This document shows, one piece after another, positions 48,409 to 59,411 of a stretch of DNA of 64,000 nt. Within the stretch, counting starts at the first letter, position 1. Every line of letters starts with the position of its first letter. The stretch comes from Labyrinthula sp. Ha (taxonomy: Eukaryota; Sar; Bigyra; Labyrinthulida; Labyrinthulaceae). The stretch covers positions 248,001 to 312,000 of the forward strand of contig JAALGZ010000033.1 of the NCBI GenBank assembly GCA_015227615.1, read 5' to 3'. The notes below the pieces were generated by a model. It worked only from the letters and a program-made list of their open reading frames with translations. It searched no databases and was not told the DNA's origin. A program made the position numbers and the translations under genes.

Positions 48409-49584
48409 TTACAATTTTGCAGCGTATAGTTCTCGGTGTATCATTGGAGGAATTGGAGGGTGTGGCACTGCTTCAAAAGTTTCAAATCTTCTCCAATCAG
48501 TACCAAAATCACCAAATTTAATAACTGCTCCTTTGTTTCGAACTCCATCACAATACCGTGGAGCACTAAATACAGTAGCCAAATATTTTTCGTGCTCTAG
48601 AGTATACCCATTCCGTCGAACCTGGTGCGATCTAACTATCATATCAAGTCCATTCTTTTCGAGAAAACTCTTTGTGACATCTGGGCCAAATAATAAACCA
48701 CCCCCTCTTGCTCGATTCTTTGCTAAGCCATTTCTTAATTGTGGATCAGACCATAAGATATCATGATAAACTTTTAACAAACGAACTTCCTCCTTCGTGA
48801 AGTGTTCTGCATTTGACATTGTCATACTTTGTTCATATGCATTAAACTTCTGACGTGGTATTTGTTGTAGTCTCTTTATAGTTATATCTTTTTCTTTCGC
48901 TAAACCACCGTGAAGAACCAACGCTTTCTTTGTTCCAAAATTTTCTAAATGTATAAATTAAAACTAAAAAACACTTGTATCCGTTGAAACAATGGCCCCA
49001 AAAGGTAAAGAATCAAAAACATCCCAAAATCTTCGAAGAACACTTTGATCATACTTAGCTAGAATTTCGTGTAAGAAACCATACATTCTGTTCATAAAAA
49101 TAGTTTCATGGTTGCCTCTTAGCAGAAATATTTGATCTGGAAATAGAACCTTGTAGGATAGCAAAAGAAAAACAGTTTGGAAGGAAAATGCGCCTCGATC
49201 TACAAAATCTCCATTAAATACAAAGAGATTGTCCTTCGAAGGAGGCAAATTTTGCTCCAAAAGGTTTAACAGATCGTAAAATTGTCCATGTGTATCACCA
49301 ACTACAGTAACAGTCTTAGCCCTAGGAACTTCAACTATATTTTTTTCCTTTGACAAAATCTCAATGGACTGGTTTAAAACCTGATGAACTTCCTTTATAG
49401 GAACCTTCGTCTGTGACGCTTCGGAAATCGGTGGAAAGGAGCCATTCTCTGCCTCCATTGGAAAATAATTACGTAATCCGTGTGCCCAGGAGTTTGATAA
49501 CCTTTGTTTTAAGTTTGCTATGTGATTTAGCTTTTCTGTTGAGTGAAAGTTTCTGTGGAGTGTCTTCATCAATTTTATCCGCAT
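48409..49584 (-). CDS. PP5-type Ser/Thr phosphatase catalytic domain lacking TPRs, 2 exons
   Basis: Metal-dependent PPP-family protein phosphatase. Exon 1 is 48975-49584, intron 48945-48974 is 30 nt (GTGTTT...TTTAG on the minus strand), exon 2 is 48409-48944; 381 residues. All PPP signatures are present: GDTHG (96-100), GDFVDRG (125-131), RGNHE (156-160), LHGG, and IVRSHQV. PP5-specific stretches follow: WSDPQLRNG, FGPDVTKSFLEKNGLD, TVFSAPRYCDGVRNKGA and FEAVPHP near the C-terminus. Unlike known PP5, there are no TPR repeats: residues 1-85 are a basic helical leader. In the usual SAPNYC motif Asn is replaced by Arg. With only 94 bp to the divergent neighbour there is no room for an upstream TPR region unless it overlaps that gene. 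Lack of TPRs suggests loss of Hsp90-linked autoinhibition (inference). Confidence 0.92.
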
Positions 49585-49678
49585 TTCTTTCTCAACTTTG
49601 TTGTCCGTTTAAGGCTTATCGGAATTACAAGGAGCTTATCGGATGCTTAGATTCCGTGAAACTTGTCGGAAATGCGAA
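49585..49678. promoter_or_regulatory. 94-bp divergent intergenic region shared by phosphatase and aminopeptidase genes
   Basis: The ATGs of the minus-strand PP5-type gene (49584) and the plus-strand LTA4H-type gene (49679) are separated by 94 bp, so both promoters and 5' UTRs must be packed here or overlap the other gene. No TATA-like box is obvious. The sequence contains two close GGAGCTTATCGGA/GGCTTATCGGAAT-like strings about 20 bp apart (CTTATCGGA at 49615 and 49636), a possible shared factor site. Confidence 0.5.
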
Positions 49679-51649
49679 ATGGCAAAGTCAACAACTTTAT
49701 CGAACATAGATGAATTTAAACTGATTCATCTGGACTTACATTGGGACATTGACTTTGGGGAGAAACAGATTATTGGAATTGGCATCTATGAGGTTGAGGC
49801 AGTTCAATCATCCTCCACTGTAAATCTTGCTGTCTTGTGACTTTAGATAATCTTGGACACGAACAAGGTTGAAGTATCTTCAGTATCTTTGCTAGATGAA
49901 CAATCCTCCAACCCAATAAACCTTGATTTTGAGCTAAAGCCAGAGCACAATATTTTTGGATCTGCGCTTCATATTAGTCTTCCTTCAACCCCTTCCCAAG
50001 GTGATACGTTGACAATCTCAATCAGCTACAAGACTGGCAAAGGAGATGTTTGCTCAGCACTTCAATGGCTGCCTGCTGAACAAACAAAGGATAAGAAACA
50101 TGGGTTTATGTTTAGTCAGTGTCAAGCTATTCATGCCAGAAGTTTATACCCTGCATTCGATACGCCAGCTGTCAAATTTACTTATAGTGCTACGATCACA
50201 ACACCAATAATATGCACAGCACTTTGCTCTGGATTAGAGAAAAAAAAAAGTTATAAAGATAGAGTACTTCTAGATCACAGTATTTTTCTTTCAGTTTTTA
50301 GCTTAGGTGAAAAAAAAGTGTTTTACTATGAACAACCTATTCCAATTCCAAGTTATTTGGTTGCAGTTTGTGTGGGAGTTTTAGATTCAAAGGAGATTTC
50401 AAGAAGATGTAAAGTTTGGAGTGAACCGAGTATGGTAGAAGAATGTGCATGGGAATTTGCACAGACTGAAGATTACTTGAAGACTGCTGAGGATTTACTT
50501 GGACCTTATGAATGGGGAAGATACGATCTACTTGTCCTTCCTCCTTCCTTTCCATATGGTGGGATGGAAAATCCGTGCTTAACTTTTGTTACGCCCACTT
50601 TAATTGCCAAGGATAGATCATTGGTGAATGTTGTTGCACATGAGATTACACACTCTTGGACAGGTAATTTAGTTACAAATGAAAGCTGGGATTGCTTTTG
50701 GATGAACGAAGGCTTCACTCGATTCTGTGAAGGAAAAATAATGGCGAAGATAGACTCAAAGGAGTCTAATATTTGTATTAGTTTTTTCGGTATTTAGTGT
50801 TTAGCTGAAGAAGAGGCCTTTGGATTTATTTTCCTGCTTTCAAGGGACACACTGAAACAAACTGTGGATACTTTAGGAGAAAACAACCCTTTCACGTGTT
50901 TATATATTGATCATTCGGCTTCCGGGGGAATTGATCCTGATGATGCATTTAGTTCCATTCCGTATGAAAAAGGAGCTGCATTTCTAACTTATTTACAAAA
51001 CATTTTTGGCGGTCCTGCTATTTTTGATCCGATTCTAAGAGAATATATTGCCTCTTTTAAGCTAAAAACAGTGACTCCAGATAGTTTTAAAGAATTCTTA
51101 GAGTCAAAGAACATTGAGGTTATGCAACAGGTAGATTGGCATACTTGGCTAAAAGTACCTGGGCTGCCCAAATCTTTTCCAAATGACAATGTACTGGATA
51201 GAACGATATATGAAAAATGTGCTGCATCTGGATCAGGTTGGATATCTGGAAGTCTAGAGTCATTGGAAGGTTTGACAACTGATATGATTCTAGTTGCTAT
51301 AAACTCCTTTGGAGATGGGATTAATGGTCTAGAAGGCGAAGAACGGAAGAATTTGATTCGCAAAGTTGAAGACGCGTATGGATTCAGCAAGAAAGAAAAT
51401 GCAGAGATTAAGTTTGCTTGGTTGCATTTGTGTATTGGTAACAACGTGGAATCAGATCTGGTTAAAGAAGAAACTGAGTCGTTCTTGGGTAAAGTTGGTA
51501 GGATGAAATTTACAAGACCCTTGTACAGAGCTATGTACAAGGTTGGAGGAAATTACAGAGACTTTGCGATCGAGCTGTTTCAGAGGTTTAAAACAAGATA
51601 TCACGCGATTTGCCAAAAAATGGTTGCAAAAGATCTCGGACTTGAATGA
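49679..51649 (+). CDS. Leukotriene A4 hydrolase-family M1 aminopeptidase, 3 exons
   Basis: Zinc aminopeptidase of the M1 family, LTA4H/aminopeptidase-B branch. Exons 49679-49819, 49847-50774 and 50805-51649 are separated by introns of 27 nt (49820-49846) and 30 nt (50775-50804); 637 residues against 611 in human LTA4H. Motifs: SQCQAIHARSLYPAFDTP, the exopeptidase motif GGMEN (285-289), HEITH (312-316) with Glu335 exactly 18 residues on (zinc ligands), and IDPDDAFSSIPYEKG. In the last, Asp402 and Tyr410 match human Asp375 and Tyr383, but Phe405 replaces Tyr378, the residue modified during suicide inactivation. The C-terminal helical domain characteristic of LTA4H is present (residues about 480-637). 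ATG 49679 gives an N-terminus comparable to the human protein. Peptidase activity is well supported; epoxide hydrolase activity cannot be judged from sequence alone. Confidence 0.95.
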
Positions 51650-52312
51650 CTTTAAAGTTGCCTGTATTTAAAATAAGACTTTTATAAGTTGAAGTTAAGA
51701 GAGAGGAATTACTGAAAGGTAAATTGTTTCTTTAGTGTATGGTTCCTCATTTCGTCTGCACAATAGTTTTGAGCAACTTTCTGCAAAATGGAAAAACTCT
51801 TATTTTCTAGGAGATTTTTCTTTTGGGCAAAATCATCCAAAAAAAGCTTTAGCCTCCTTGAATTAATCTGAACCAAGACTTGAGCAGATTTTTTTTTTTT
51901 CTATATACACTATAATCACCTTGACAAAGTCTACCTTTTGTTTCAATCTCAACTCTCGTCGCGAGATTTTCAATTTTTAAAAACATGTCAATAAAGTCGA
52001 TATATTCTCTTTACTAAGTTCCAATAAAACTCTAACTAACTATGTCTCAAGTTAATTACATTTTTTATAACTCCATCACAGGTATCAGGAAATGCTAATC
52101 CAAAAGAAAACACACTAGAGCTCAAACTGTAAGCACGAATCTTAATGAATCAGAAGCCCCATATACTCTATAAACAATTTGAACAACTAAAAGGCATTAT
52201 CACACTTGGTAACAGCACCAAAACCAGCTAACTTTGAAACCCTAGTCATTGACAATAGAATACTTTTTGGTTTTTATTATTCAGAAGGTTGTTTCACTTG
52301 TGTTAAATCTAG
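51650..52312. other. Spacer downstream of the aminopeptidase gene
   Basis: Low-complexity A+T-rich DNA with a run of T at about 51890-51900 and one TCTCG/CGCGAGA string near 51955-51966. No gene seen. Confidence 0.45.
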
Positions 52313-55049
52313 TTATCAACCACTAACTGTATATATATCAAATATACCACGTTTAATAAGAACATTTTTCCTTAGTTAGCAAAAACTTGTTTACAAATAC
52401 TTTTCAATATGCTCTTTCCAATAAGCTTGATAATTGCTTTGACTATGTTTTTTCTAATTTCAATTAAACCACTTTAGCTTCAAATACCTCAAAGGTTTGG
52501 TAGAAATATTTAATCTTTTTATCCATGTGTATAATCCTTGCCTTAACAACTTCTTCCTTTCATGGGTGGATGGGAAGATGACTCGCAATACATATTACTA
52601 CGTCAAAACTAGCTTTCAAACACTCCAGCAATATATAAATAACCTTCAAGTCTTCCAGACATATACTTATTGTAGCATGTTCTGCTTGAGTCGAGTTTAA
52701 AGTAGCAATACTTCCACATTTACATATGTAGCTTAATACTTCTTCATTGACCAAAATAATATTTCCGTATATGCTTTTTGACTCAGCTTCATTAACACCT
52801 GAGCTGTCAATAAGCATCTGTAGCATATCAGTTTTTTTAAGTTTGCAACACTTAAAACTATTAATTCTTATCTCACATAAATAAATTGGTGCTATCTTCG
52901 CTTGATCCAGAGCATTATTTTAAGCTTTTGCAATAAGTGTAACTAACACATGAGTACTATACAAAATATTTGGTCTTTCACAAACTAGTACATAGTGTAC
53001 TAAGCCAACCATTTCTTGGTAATGCTTTAATCAAAATAGCCATTTAATTTGATCATTCATTTGCTTCATTGTCACAGGTGTAGCAGTAATTATGTTTCTT
53101 GAAACTAATTGATCCTTCCTCAATCCATGAGTTATATAATGTTTCAAGTGAGTTGCACAGCCATCTCTATCACTATTGTGCAGCTTGATTGCACTGTAGG
53201 TGGCAGAAGCTTCATTTAAGGTGATTTTAATACGTTCCTTCATCATTCTTTCGAATACGTCAATTGAATTGTTGGCAATGGAAAATAAGATAGCATCATC
53301 ATTTATAAGTATAATTGTCCCACTCTTCCTTTCCTTATTTAAAGAAAAGACAACTTTCAAGTTAAATTGTTTCCAGGGATGTATTTAACGCAGCTTTTTC
53401 AGTACTTAATGCCATATTTCTTATGCTTAACGCAACCCATGAAGGGAAGTTAAATAATTCCAGACAAATTTCTTTCAATCTTTCTTTGGATGAGCACGAG
53501 GAGACTCCAAAAGAAGAATTCAATCTGAGAACCATAGATAAATGCCCCTGTAATATCTAGCTGACAGAACCAGCTTCCAAATTCCAGTGGAAGGATATAA
53601 GAAATACGAATGTTTTTTATTGGAGATACAGGAAGATCTAAGCGAACAGCCTTGCATTGGAACTATCTGATGGTTCTACTATCATTCACACATAGTCCTG
53701 ATTTTGTGATACAGATGCCTTCTATGCTCTACCTTATCCTAAATAACTCGAGTAGTAGAGTTATCTGTGTATCAGAGTCAAGATGCGAGACTACTTCAAA
53801 AACTTCAATAGTTCCCAGACACATTAGTTTCGTTTCATAATCCTTGTAGCATACTTTTTCATCTTCTCTATAGCTCATTTGGGGTGAATTCTTGGATGGC
53901 ACAGTTGCTTCTGTAATTGTTGTTTCTGTGTTCAACTTCTAGAGTTTAGCCTTCCTTATATTTCCATGTATGATATTATCAACAGAAATATTAAAATTAT
54001 CAAGTTTTCCTGCGCCGTTTTAACCATAATTCTTGAAGCAGGGATTGTAGATAAAGAAGAATTAGGGCTCTAACTCAATGGTTTCAGAATTCTATCCTCT
54101 CCTTGGCTCTCTGATATAATTGTAACCACATCCTCTTCCCTTATAATATTCATATACCTAAATTTACGTTTTAAAATCTTATTCAGTTCTTGACATTTTG
54201 TGAGATTTTTTCTTTGGGAAGCCAAATCAATGAACTAAGTGTATGTATCGGGAAGTAAACCTTAATTGTTCAGAGACACTGTTCTAAATTTTTGAAGATA
54301 TGTATCTTAAATCATTGTGGATAATTACATTTGAAACTGTATCTTTGCCAAAAAATATATGTATATATATATAAATGTAACATTCCTTGATAACTAAGAA
54401 GAATTTCGTTTCAGAACATACCATTTGGCTCAATAAATATTCTTTTCTGTTCTGTCCCTGTAGCTTAAGGAAGTTCATATGAAAGCATGTTTCGTTTTCT
54501 TATTACCTTATTCGAGATATCATATGCAGGTATTAAACTAAGGTCCCAGATACTTTCTTTAGAATTAGCTTAAGATGCAAAGCTCCTGATCATATTCATA
54601 GCCCTCATACTTATGTCTTTACTTCCCCATTTTCAGCTGGAATTTAAGTAGCCGAGTATTCTCTTTGCATCCTCACCTCCGTTGCCCAAAACTTATGAAG
54701 TTCAGTAAATTGTGTTCATCTATCTGGAAATACATCCGAGTTGAAGCCTATATTGATCTTTCGAAGAGATTATTAACACCTTAATTTTTCCTCGTATTCC
54801 ATCTTATATTTTGCTAATATAGAGTTTAAGAAATTTGGGAAGTTGTGTACTACGAGTGTAACATTAGAAACAATTTTAATTATCTTGGAAAATTTTACCA
54901 GCGTATCGATATGAGACTTTTCAAAGCAGTAAGCCTCTTTTAAAGATAAATGATATTGTAGTTGACTTCTTTCGAGCTTGTTATTGTTTCAGTTTTTAAA
55001 CTACGTAACCTTCACAAAATGTCTATATCATAGGCTAGAATCATGGGGT

Positions 55050-55310
55050 ATGGAGATATTTGGTGTTGGTGTGCCCAGTTTATGGAGCATGGGATCACCT
55101 GTAGATATCTATAACTTTTTACACCCAGGTCGTTATTCCGCAATAGTTTTTATTTTAGTCAAAATCATTTTGCTTTCTTCAATATTGCAATTACTAGTAT
55201 ATCTCACTTTATACAGTCTTTTGGAGTTTAATTTACAAGTAAGCCCTAGTCAAGAAGTATCAACTCAGACAGTATTGCGCGTTTGCCTTTGGGGCATTGA
55301 ATATGAATAA
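55050..55310 (+). CDS. Small hydrophobic ORF, uncertain
   Basis: From ATG 55050 an 86-residue frame starts MEIFGVGVPSLWSMGSPVDI and contains one long hydrophobic stretch (YSAIVFILVKIILLSSILQL and onward). It is antisense to, and inside the proposed span of, the copia fossil, and its codon character is better than the surroundings. More hydrophobic coding-like sequence continues to about 55450 in other frames, but I could not find mini-introns that join it. It may be a real small membrane-protein exon or chance. Confidence 0.25.
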   Translation: MEIFGVGVPSLWSMGSPVDIYNFLHPGRYSAIVFILVKIILLSSILQLLVYLTLYSLLEFNLQVSPSQEVSTQTVLRVCLWGIEYE

Positions 55311-56661
55311 TTTTGGATAATTTCAGCATTGTGTTATTTGGTAGAACTATTTTCAGTATTTTAGTCACAATATTCAATTGTTTCATTTTAATTTTAACAG
55401 CTATTTTCATGTCTTGGATAGCTTCTTTATCTTTAAATATTGATTCATAGTTTGTGACGGGTAAGGTGGCTCCTGAAACGAATCATAATTCCAAGCATTC
55501 ATCCTGAAAAGTACACTACATTTTGCGCTATTTTATTTTTAAATTTTTGTTGAAATGAAGTTCCATGTACAACTTAGAGTAATTTATACCCGATGAGAGT
55601 CCTTCTGTCTCAAAGTAAGGAACGTGATTATTTTTTCATTATGCTTCTTCTTGTTTGTTTGAATGGTTGTTTATGACCCATAGTTTTATCGATTAGATGT
55701 AACGTATTGACTGATTTAACAAAAATACAATAGTTGGAGTGTTCTTGACTAGGGTCACGGTAATTCTAGCACAAAACTCTTTATGACCATAATTCACAAT
55801 ATTATGTAAAAACTTGCCACACTTTAAATAGCGGTCTTTAATAAACCACCATTTGTTTATCTCTAGCGTATACTTCAGATTTCTTAATTCCTAGGTTTTC
55901 AATTATTTCTTTCAATTCTGTTTCACGACATAATTGATACTCTACCTAACAAGTTTGACGATACTTATATATCTTTCCAACTTATGATGTTACATAGAAG
56001 CTAGATTTTTTTCCTCGGCCTTATTTTAGCTGCATTTTCCCCCTTAGTTAATATAACTTGATTACATTATAAGAAACATACAAAGATTATTCATTACCAA
56101 TCTAGTCCACAATTTGCATAATTAAAGTCATCAGAAGATATTTTCATTTGAAAATTGTTTGAGTCATGGTTAGCCTTCGCCTAAATACATTTTTTTATTT
56201 GAATATCGTAGAATAATTACATTTCTTACAACTAAGAAATTAGTTGTGTTGAATAAATTAATTGGTTCCATAGATATATTCATAGTTTTCACGTCATATG
56301 TCTCATACTTCTACAATCAAAATCATTCAAAATTTTCAATTCTTCCAAATAAAGATTTCATATTCCTTGAATACTTTCATTTTATTTTATTAAATAGGAA
56401 AATAAGAAGCTATGTTCCATATACATAGTTAAATTCTTCCTGCCCCCGTACGCATGTCTATATTATTCCACCACTCGCCAAACTGACTCTTGATATTTGT
56501 TGATTAGGAGTTCTTTTACTCCCTTTTCAGTGATCATTTAATCTCTTGTTTTGATAAATTTAGGTGTTAATAATTAAATATCTATTCTTATATTCTCTAT
56601 TCTGAAAGAATACATCTCTGATGGAAATTTCAGCAAATGATACTATTTTCTCTTCAAAAAC

Positions 56662-56685
56662 CTATTCTATTCTATTCTATTCTAT
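56662..56685 (+). repeat. (CTATT)n microsatellite
   Basis: Nearly five perfect copies of the pentamer CTATT, interrupted at both ends. Only a short simple repeat; no associated feature. Confidence 0.95.
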
Positions 56686-56973
56686 GGAAATATCGTTTAG
56701 AATATCCATGAGCGAAGAAAAGTCATCAGTGATCTTTTTAGAAAATAATGGACCAACACAAATATACTTTATATTTGATACTTCTTTGAGTTACTCCGAG
56801 TGCTAAATTAGTTCATATCAATTACACACCTCTTATTCCTTGTCTCAACTACATGTTTTAATTTATCGCAATCTTATAATCTGCTATTAGTCAGCTTAAT
56901 TTTATATCTATACAGTTAAAAAATTGTTAATACAGTTATTTCATTATAGTTAACCCATATTATCAACCACTAA

Positions 56974-59411
56974 TGTTGTATGTGTCATATATATTATACT
57001 TACTAACTACAGTTATACATCTCGGTGAATATTGTTCATAGCATGAACATGGGCAAGGGAATAAAAAACTGAATACAACATAAACTTTAGCAAAACTATT
57101 ATCATGTAATATACGAATTTGGCCGCTGATATTATTCTTGCCTATATGTGAAAGGTGTGCATAAAGACAAGATAGAAAATTTGCAAAAAGCAGGAATGAA
57201 GCGTCTGTTTTTCATATTGATTCATGTATACAAAAAAAGGATTTGGTTCTAGGAAATATATTCTTATACATTTATCCTATATAGAAGAATAGCTTTTTTT
57301 TCAGTTTTGACGTTGAAAATGGTGGAAACAATAGTTTCCCTCTCTATTCAACAATGACTTTTTTCTCTTTCCAAATAACTCATAAAACTGTTGAGAGCCC
57401 TTGCATTCCAAATGGTAAGCGTTTTCTTTCTTTCATATCTTTCAAATTGTTATCTTAACCATTTCAATTATTTACTATGTTATGTTTGCTCCAAAATTAT
57501 ACCTAGTAGAAGTGATAGATATTGCTCTGCTTCCAGTACGTATTGATACCCCAATAGGATTTCTAATTTGTCCTTGTCCACGTGTTATATGTTCAACTCT
57601 TCAGACCTGTATTGCAAAAGAGATAGTGTAATATCTTCAAATATAAGAAACTATTGAGTAAGAAATATTGGAACTTTTGTGATTTATTTAGATTACTACT
57701 TGGTACGTCATTGTCATAGTTAGCATATCTTTCTTCACACTGCCAGATCTATGACCTCTTCGCACACCTCACCTCTAAAGAATCTTGTAGTTAATTCATC
57801 TCACAGTTATTCCACTATATTTTTACATCTAGGGCTATAAAAATCACGATGATCTGGGTATTTTAACTTACACTGAAAGTGTAAGGTGTCATGCTCTTTA
57901 TTCTGAAAATCTGCGGGAATTTTATGTAACTCAGATTCAAACTAGTTCGTGGCAGTATAGTGCCATAGTCTATGTTACTTTGTTTTATTCTGATTAAATA
58001 ATCCGAATTGGTCACTTATGAATTTATCTTGCCGATAATGGAGAACATAGGTAACAATATTTTTTAACTTAATCTATACATCTTGAATAGAATTTAGCAT
58101 GAATTTATGAATACTTAAATATTAGAATATGTAGTTCATCATTACACATCGGGGCATTATGATGTTGAGGCTTTGATGCTCTCTAAGGAAAAACACGTTT
58201 TTCATTGAAAATCACTAGTAATATTAAAATAATCTGCAGTTAAACCGAAAGTAAAAGTCCGTTGTTCTTTCTGTGATATGTTACATTAATTGATTGCTAC
58301 TTCATCCACACTTCTTATATTTTCTTAGGAAAAAGCTACTAATTCCTAATAAGTAACTTACGCCACCTGTATGTGAAAACACATAAAACACTAGATGTGA
58401 TAACCTGCACTTAAGCAGATATTTACATTAGGAAAGCGAGTTGATAGGAGGATTTACTCCATGTTGCTATCAACACTTTGTAAACGAAACATCCCGGTTT
58501 TCTGTAAACTCTGCCTACCAATACTGTCATCTTTCGCTAAATCTAAAATAATTCTTAACGGTAATGATTCAGATAGTTGTAATATATTTAAGCGTCTAAC
58601 TGGGAAAATAAAAAGCTTTATCTCTGAAAACCGACATGAAAGTCCAGTAGCCCATTTGCAGACACCATAGGGCACATCAACCTTTTGCCTATTGAATCAA
58701 TGGTTGATATATATACCATATTTATTACATGCACATAATATTATAAAAATATAAATAAATTATTCTTAATATAAATTATATGGCAGCATCTTTTAAATAT
58801 GGGAACTTGAAGAGAAAAATATACAACCCTTAATGGTACCAAATGATGGTCACCACATCAAATTTATTAACTACCAGTTTCTAAGCATCTATAAAAAATA
58901 TATAACGCCCGTGTATTTAAACTTCAAGAAGTAGCTAAACTCGTGTTTAGGTTTTCTTAACTTGTGATGCTATATGTTAACTTTCTTAGATTTTGCATGA
59001 AGGAATTCTCTATTCATTTATAATGTTAAAAAATTTCCCCCCTATCATCTTTGTGTATTATCCTGTGTTGGAATAAATATTTTTGAAATATTAAAACGTA
59101 TCCAACGACATATCTACATTTCGTTGATAGCAATTAACTATAAGGCACTCCAGAATAGAAACTTATGTGTCAACATTAAAGGTTTCCAATGACTAGTGAT
59201 CTCTCAAGACTTTGAAATAATAATATTCAAAGCATTATCTTCTTATATATGAAACTAATTCCTTGTATTTCAGCTATTCCCTTAAAGCTATAGCTGGTCC
59301 TATATTCAAGTACACTCATAGTCCTTTATATTAACCAGCCGGAAACAAAGAAAACCATGAATATTGCACCAATGTGACATTACCAAGCTCGATATAATTT
59401 CGGAGAAATAG
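56974..59411. other. Spacer upstream of gamma-glutamyl hydrolase
   Basis: No supported gene. A sense/antisense pair of open frames at about 58454-58675 is stop-free on both strands but carries no motif. Remaining sequence is A+T-rich with short frames only. Confidence 0.4.

Larger units (their letters stand above)
52313..56973 (-). mobile_element. Ty1/copia retrotransposon fossil
   Basis: Minus-strand blocks in copia order: an integrase/RT-border-like stretch at about 53730-53935, reverse transcriptase at about 53030-53360, and RNase H at about 52560-52830 (EAESKSIYGNIILVNEEVLS, then STQAEHATISICLEDLKVIY, the copia SRSTSGYIFLL...SSTEAEYVALS pattern). It is broken at several places and old. 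A 14-bp string TTATCAACCACTAA followed by a similar TGTATRTRTCA stretch occurs in the same orientation at 52313 and 56960, possibly remnants of the two LTRs; that would make the element about 4.7 kb, normal for copia. If those are not LTRs, the supported part is only about 52500-54000. Confidence 0.6.

Noticed and set aside
49820-49846. A 15-nt intron (GTCTTG...TTTAG, 49832-49846) as alternative in the aminopeptidase gene
   Set aside because: It also restores the frame, giving VNLAIILDTN, but the 27-nt alternative fits the size class and the family alignment (GTA donor). RNA evidence would decide.
50989-51540. 183-codon open frame antisense to the aminopeptidase
   Set aside because: Mirror of the conserved C-terminal domain of the LTA4H-type gene; no independent support.
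58454-58675. Stop-free frames on both strands at 58.5 kb
   Set aside because: No family motif, no TM or signal sequence, and no neighbouring exons; 200 bp without stops on both strands can arise by chance.
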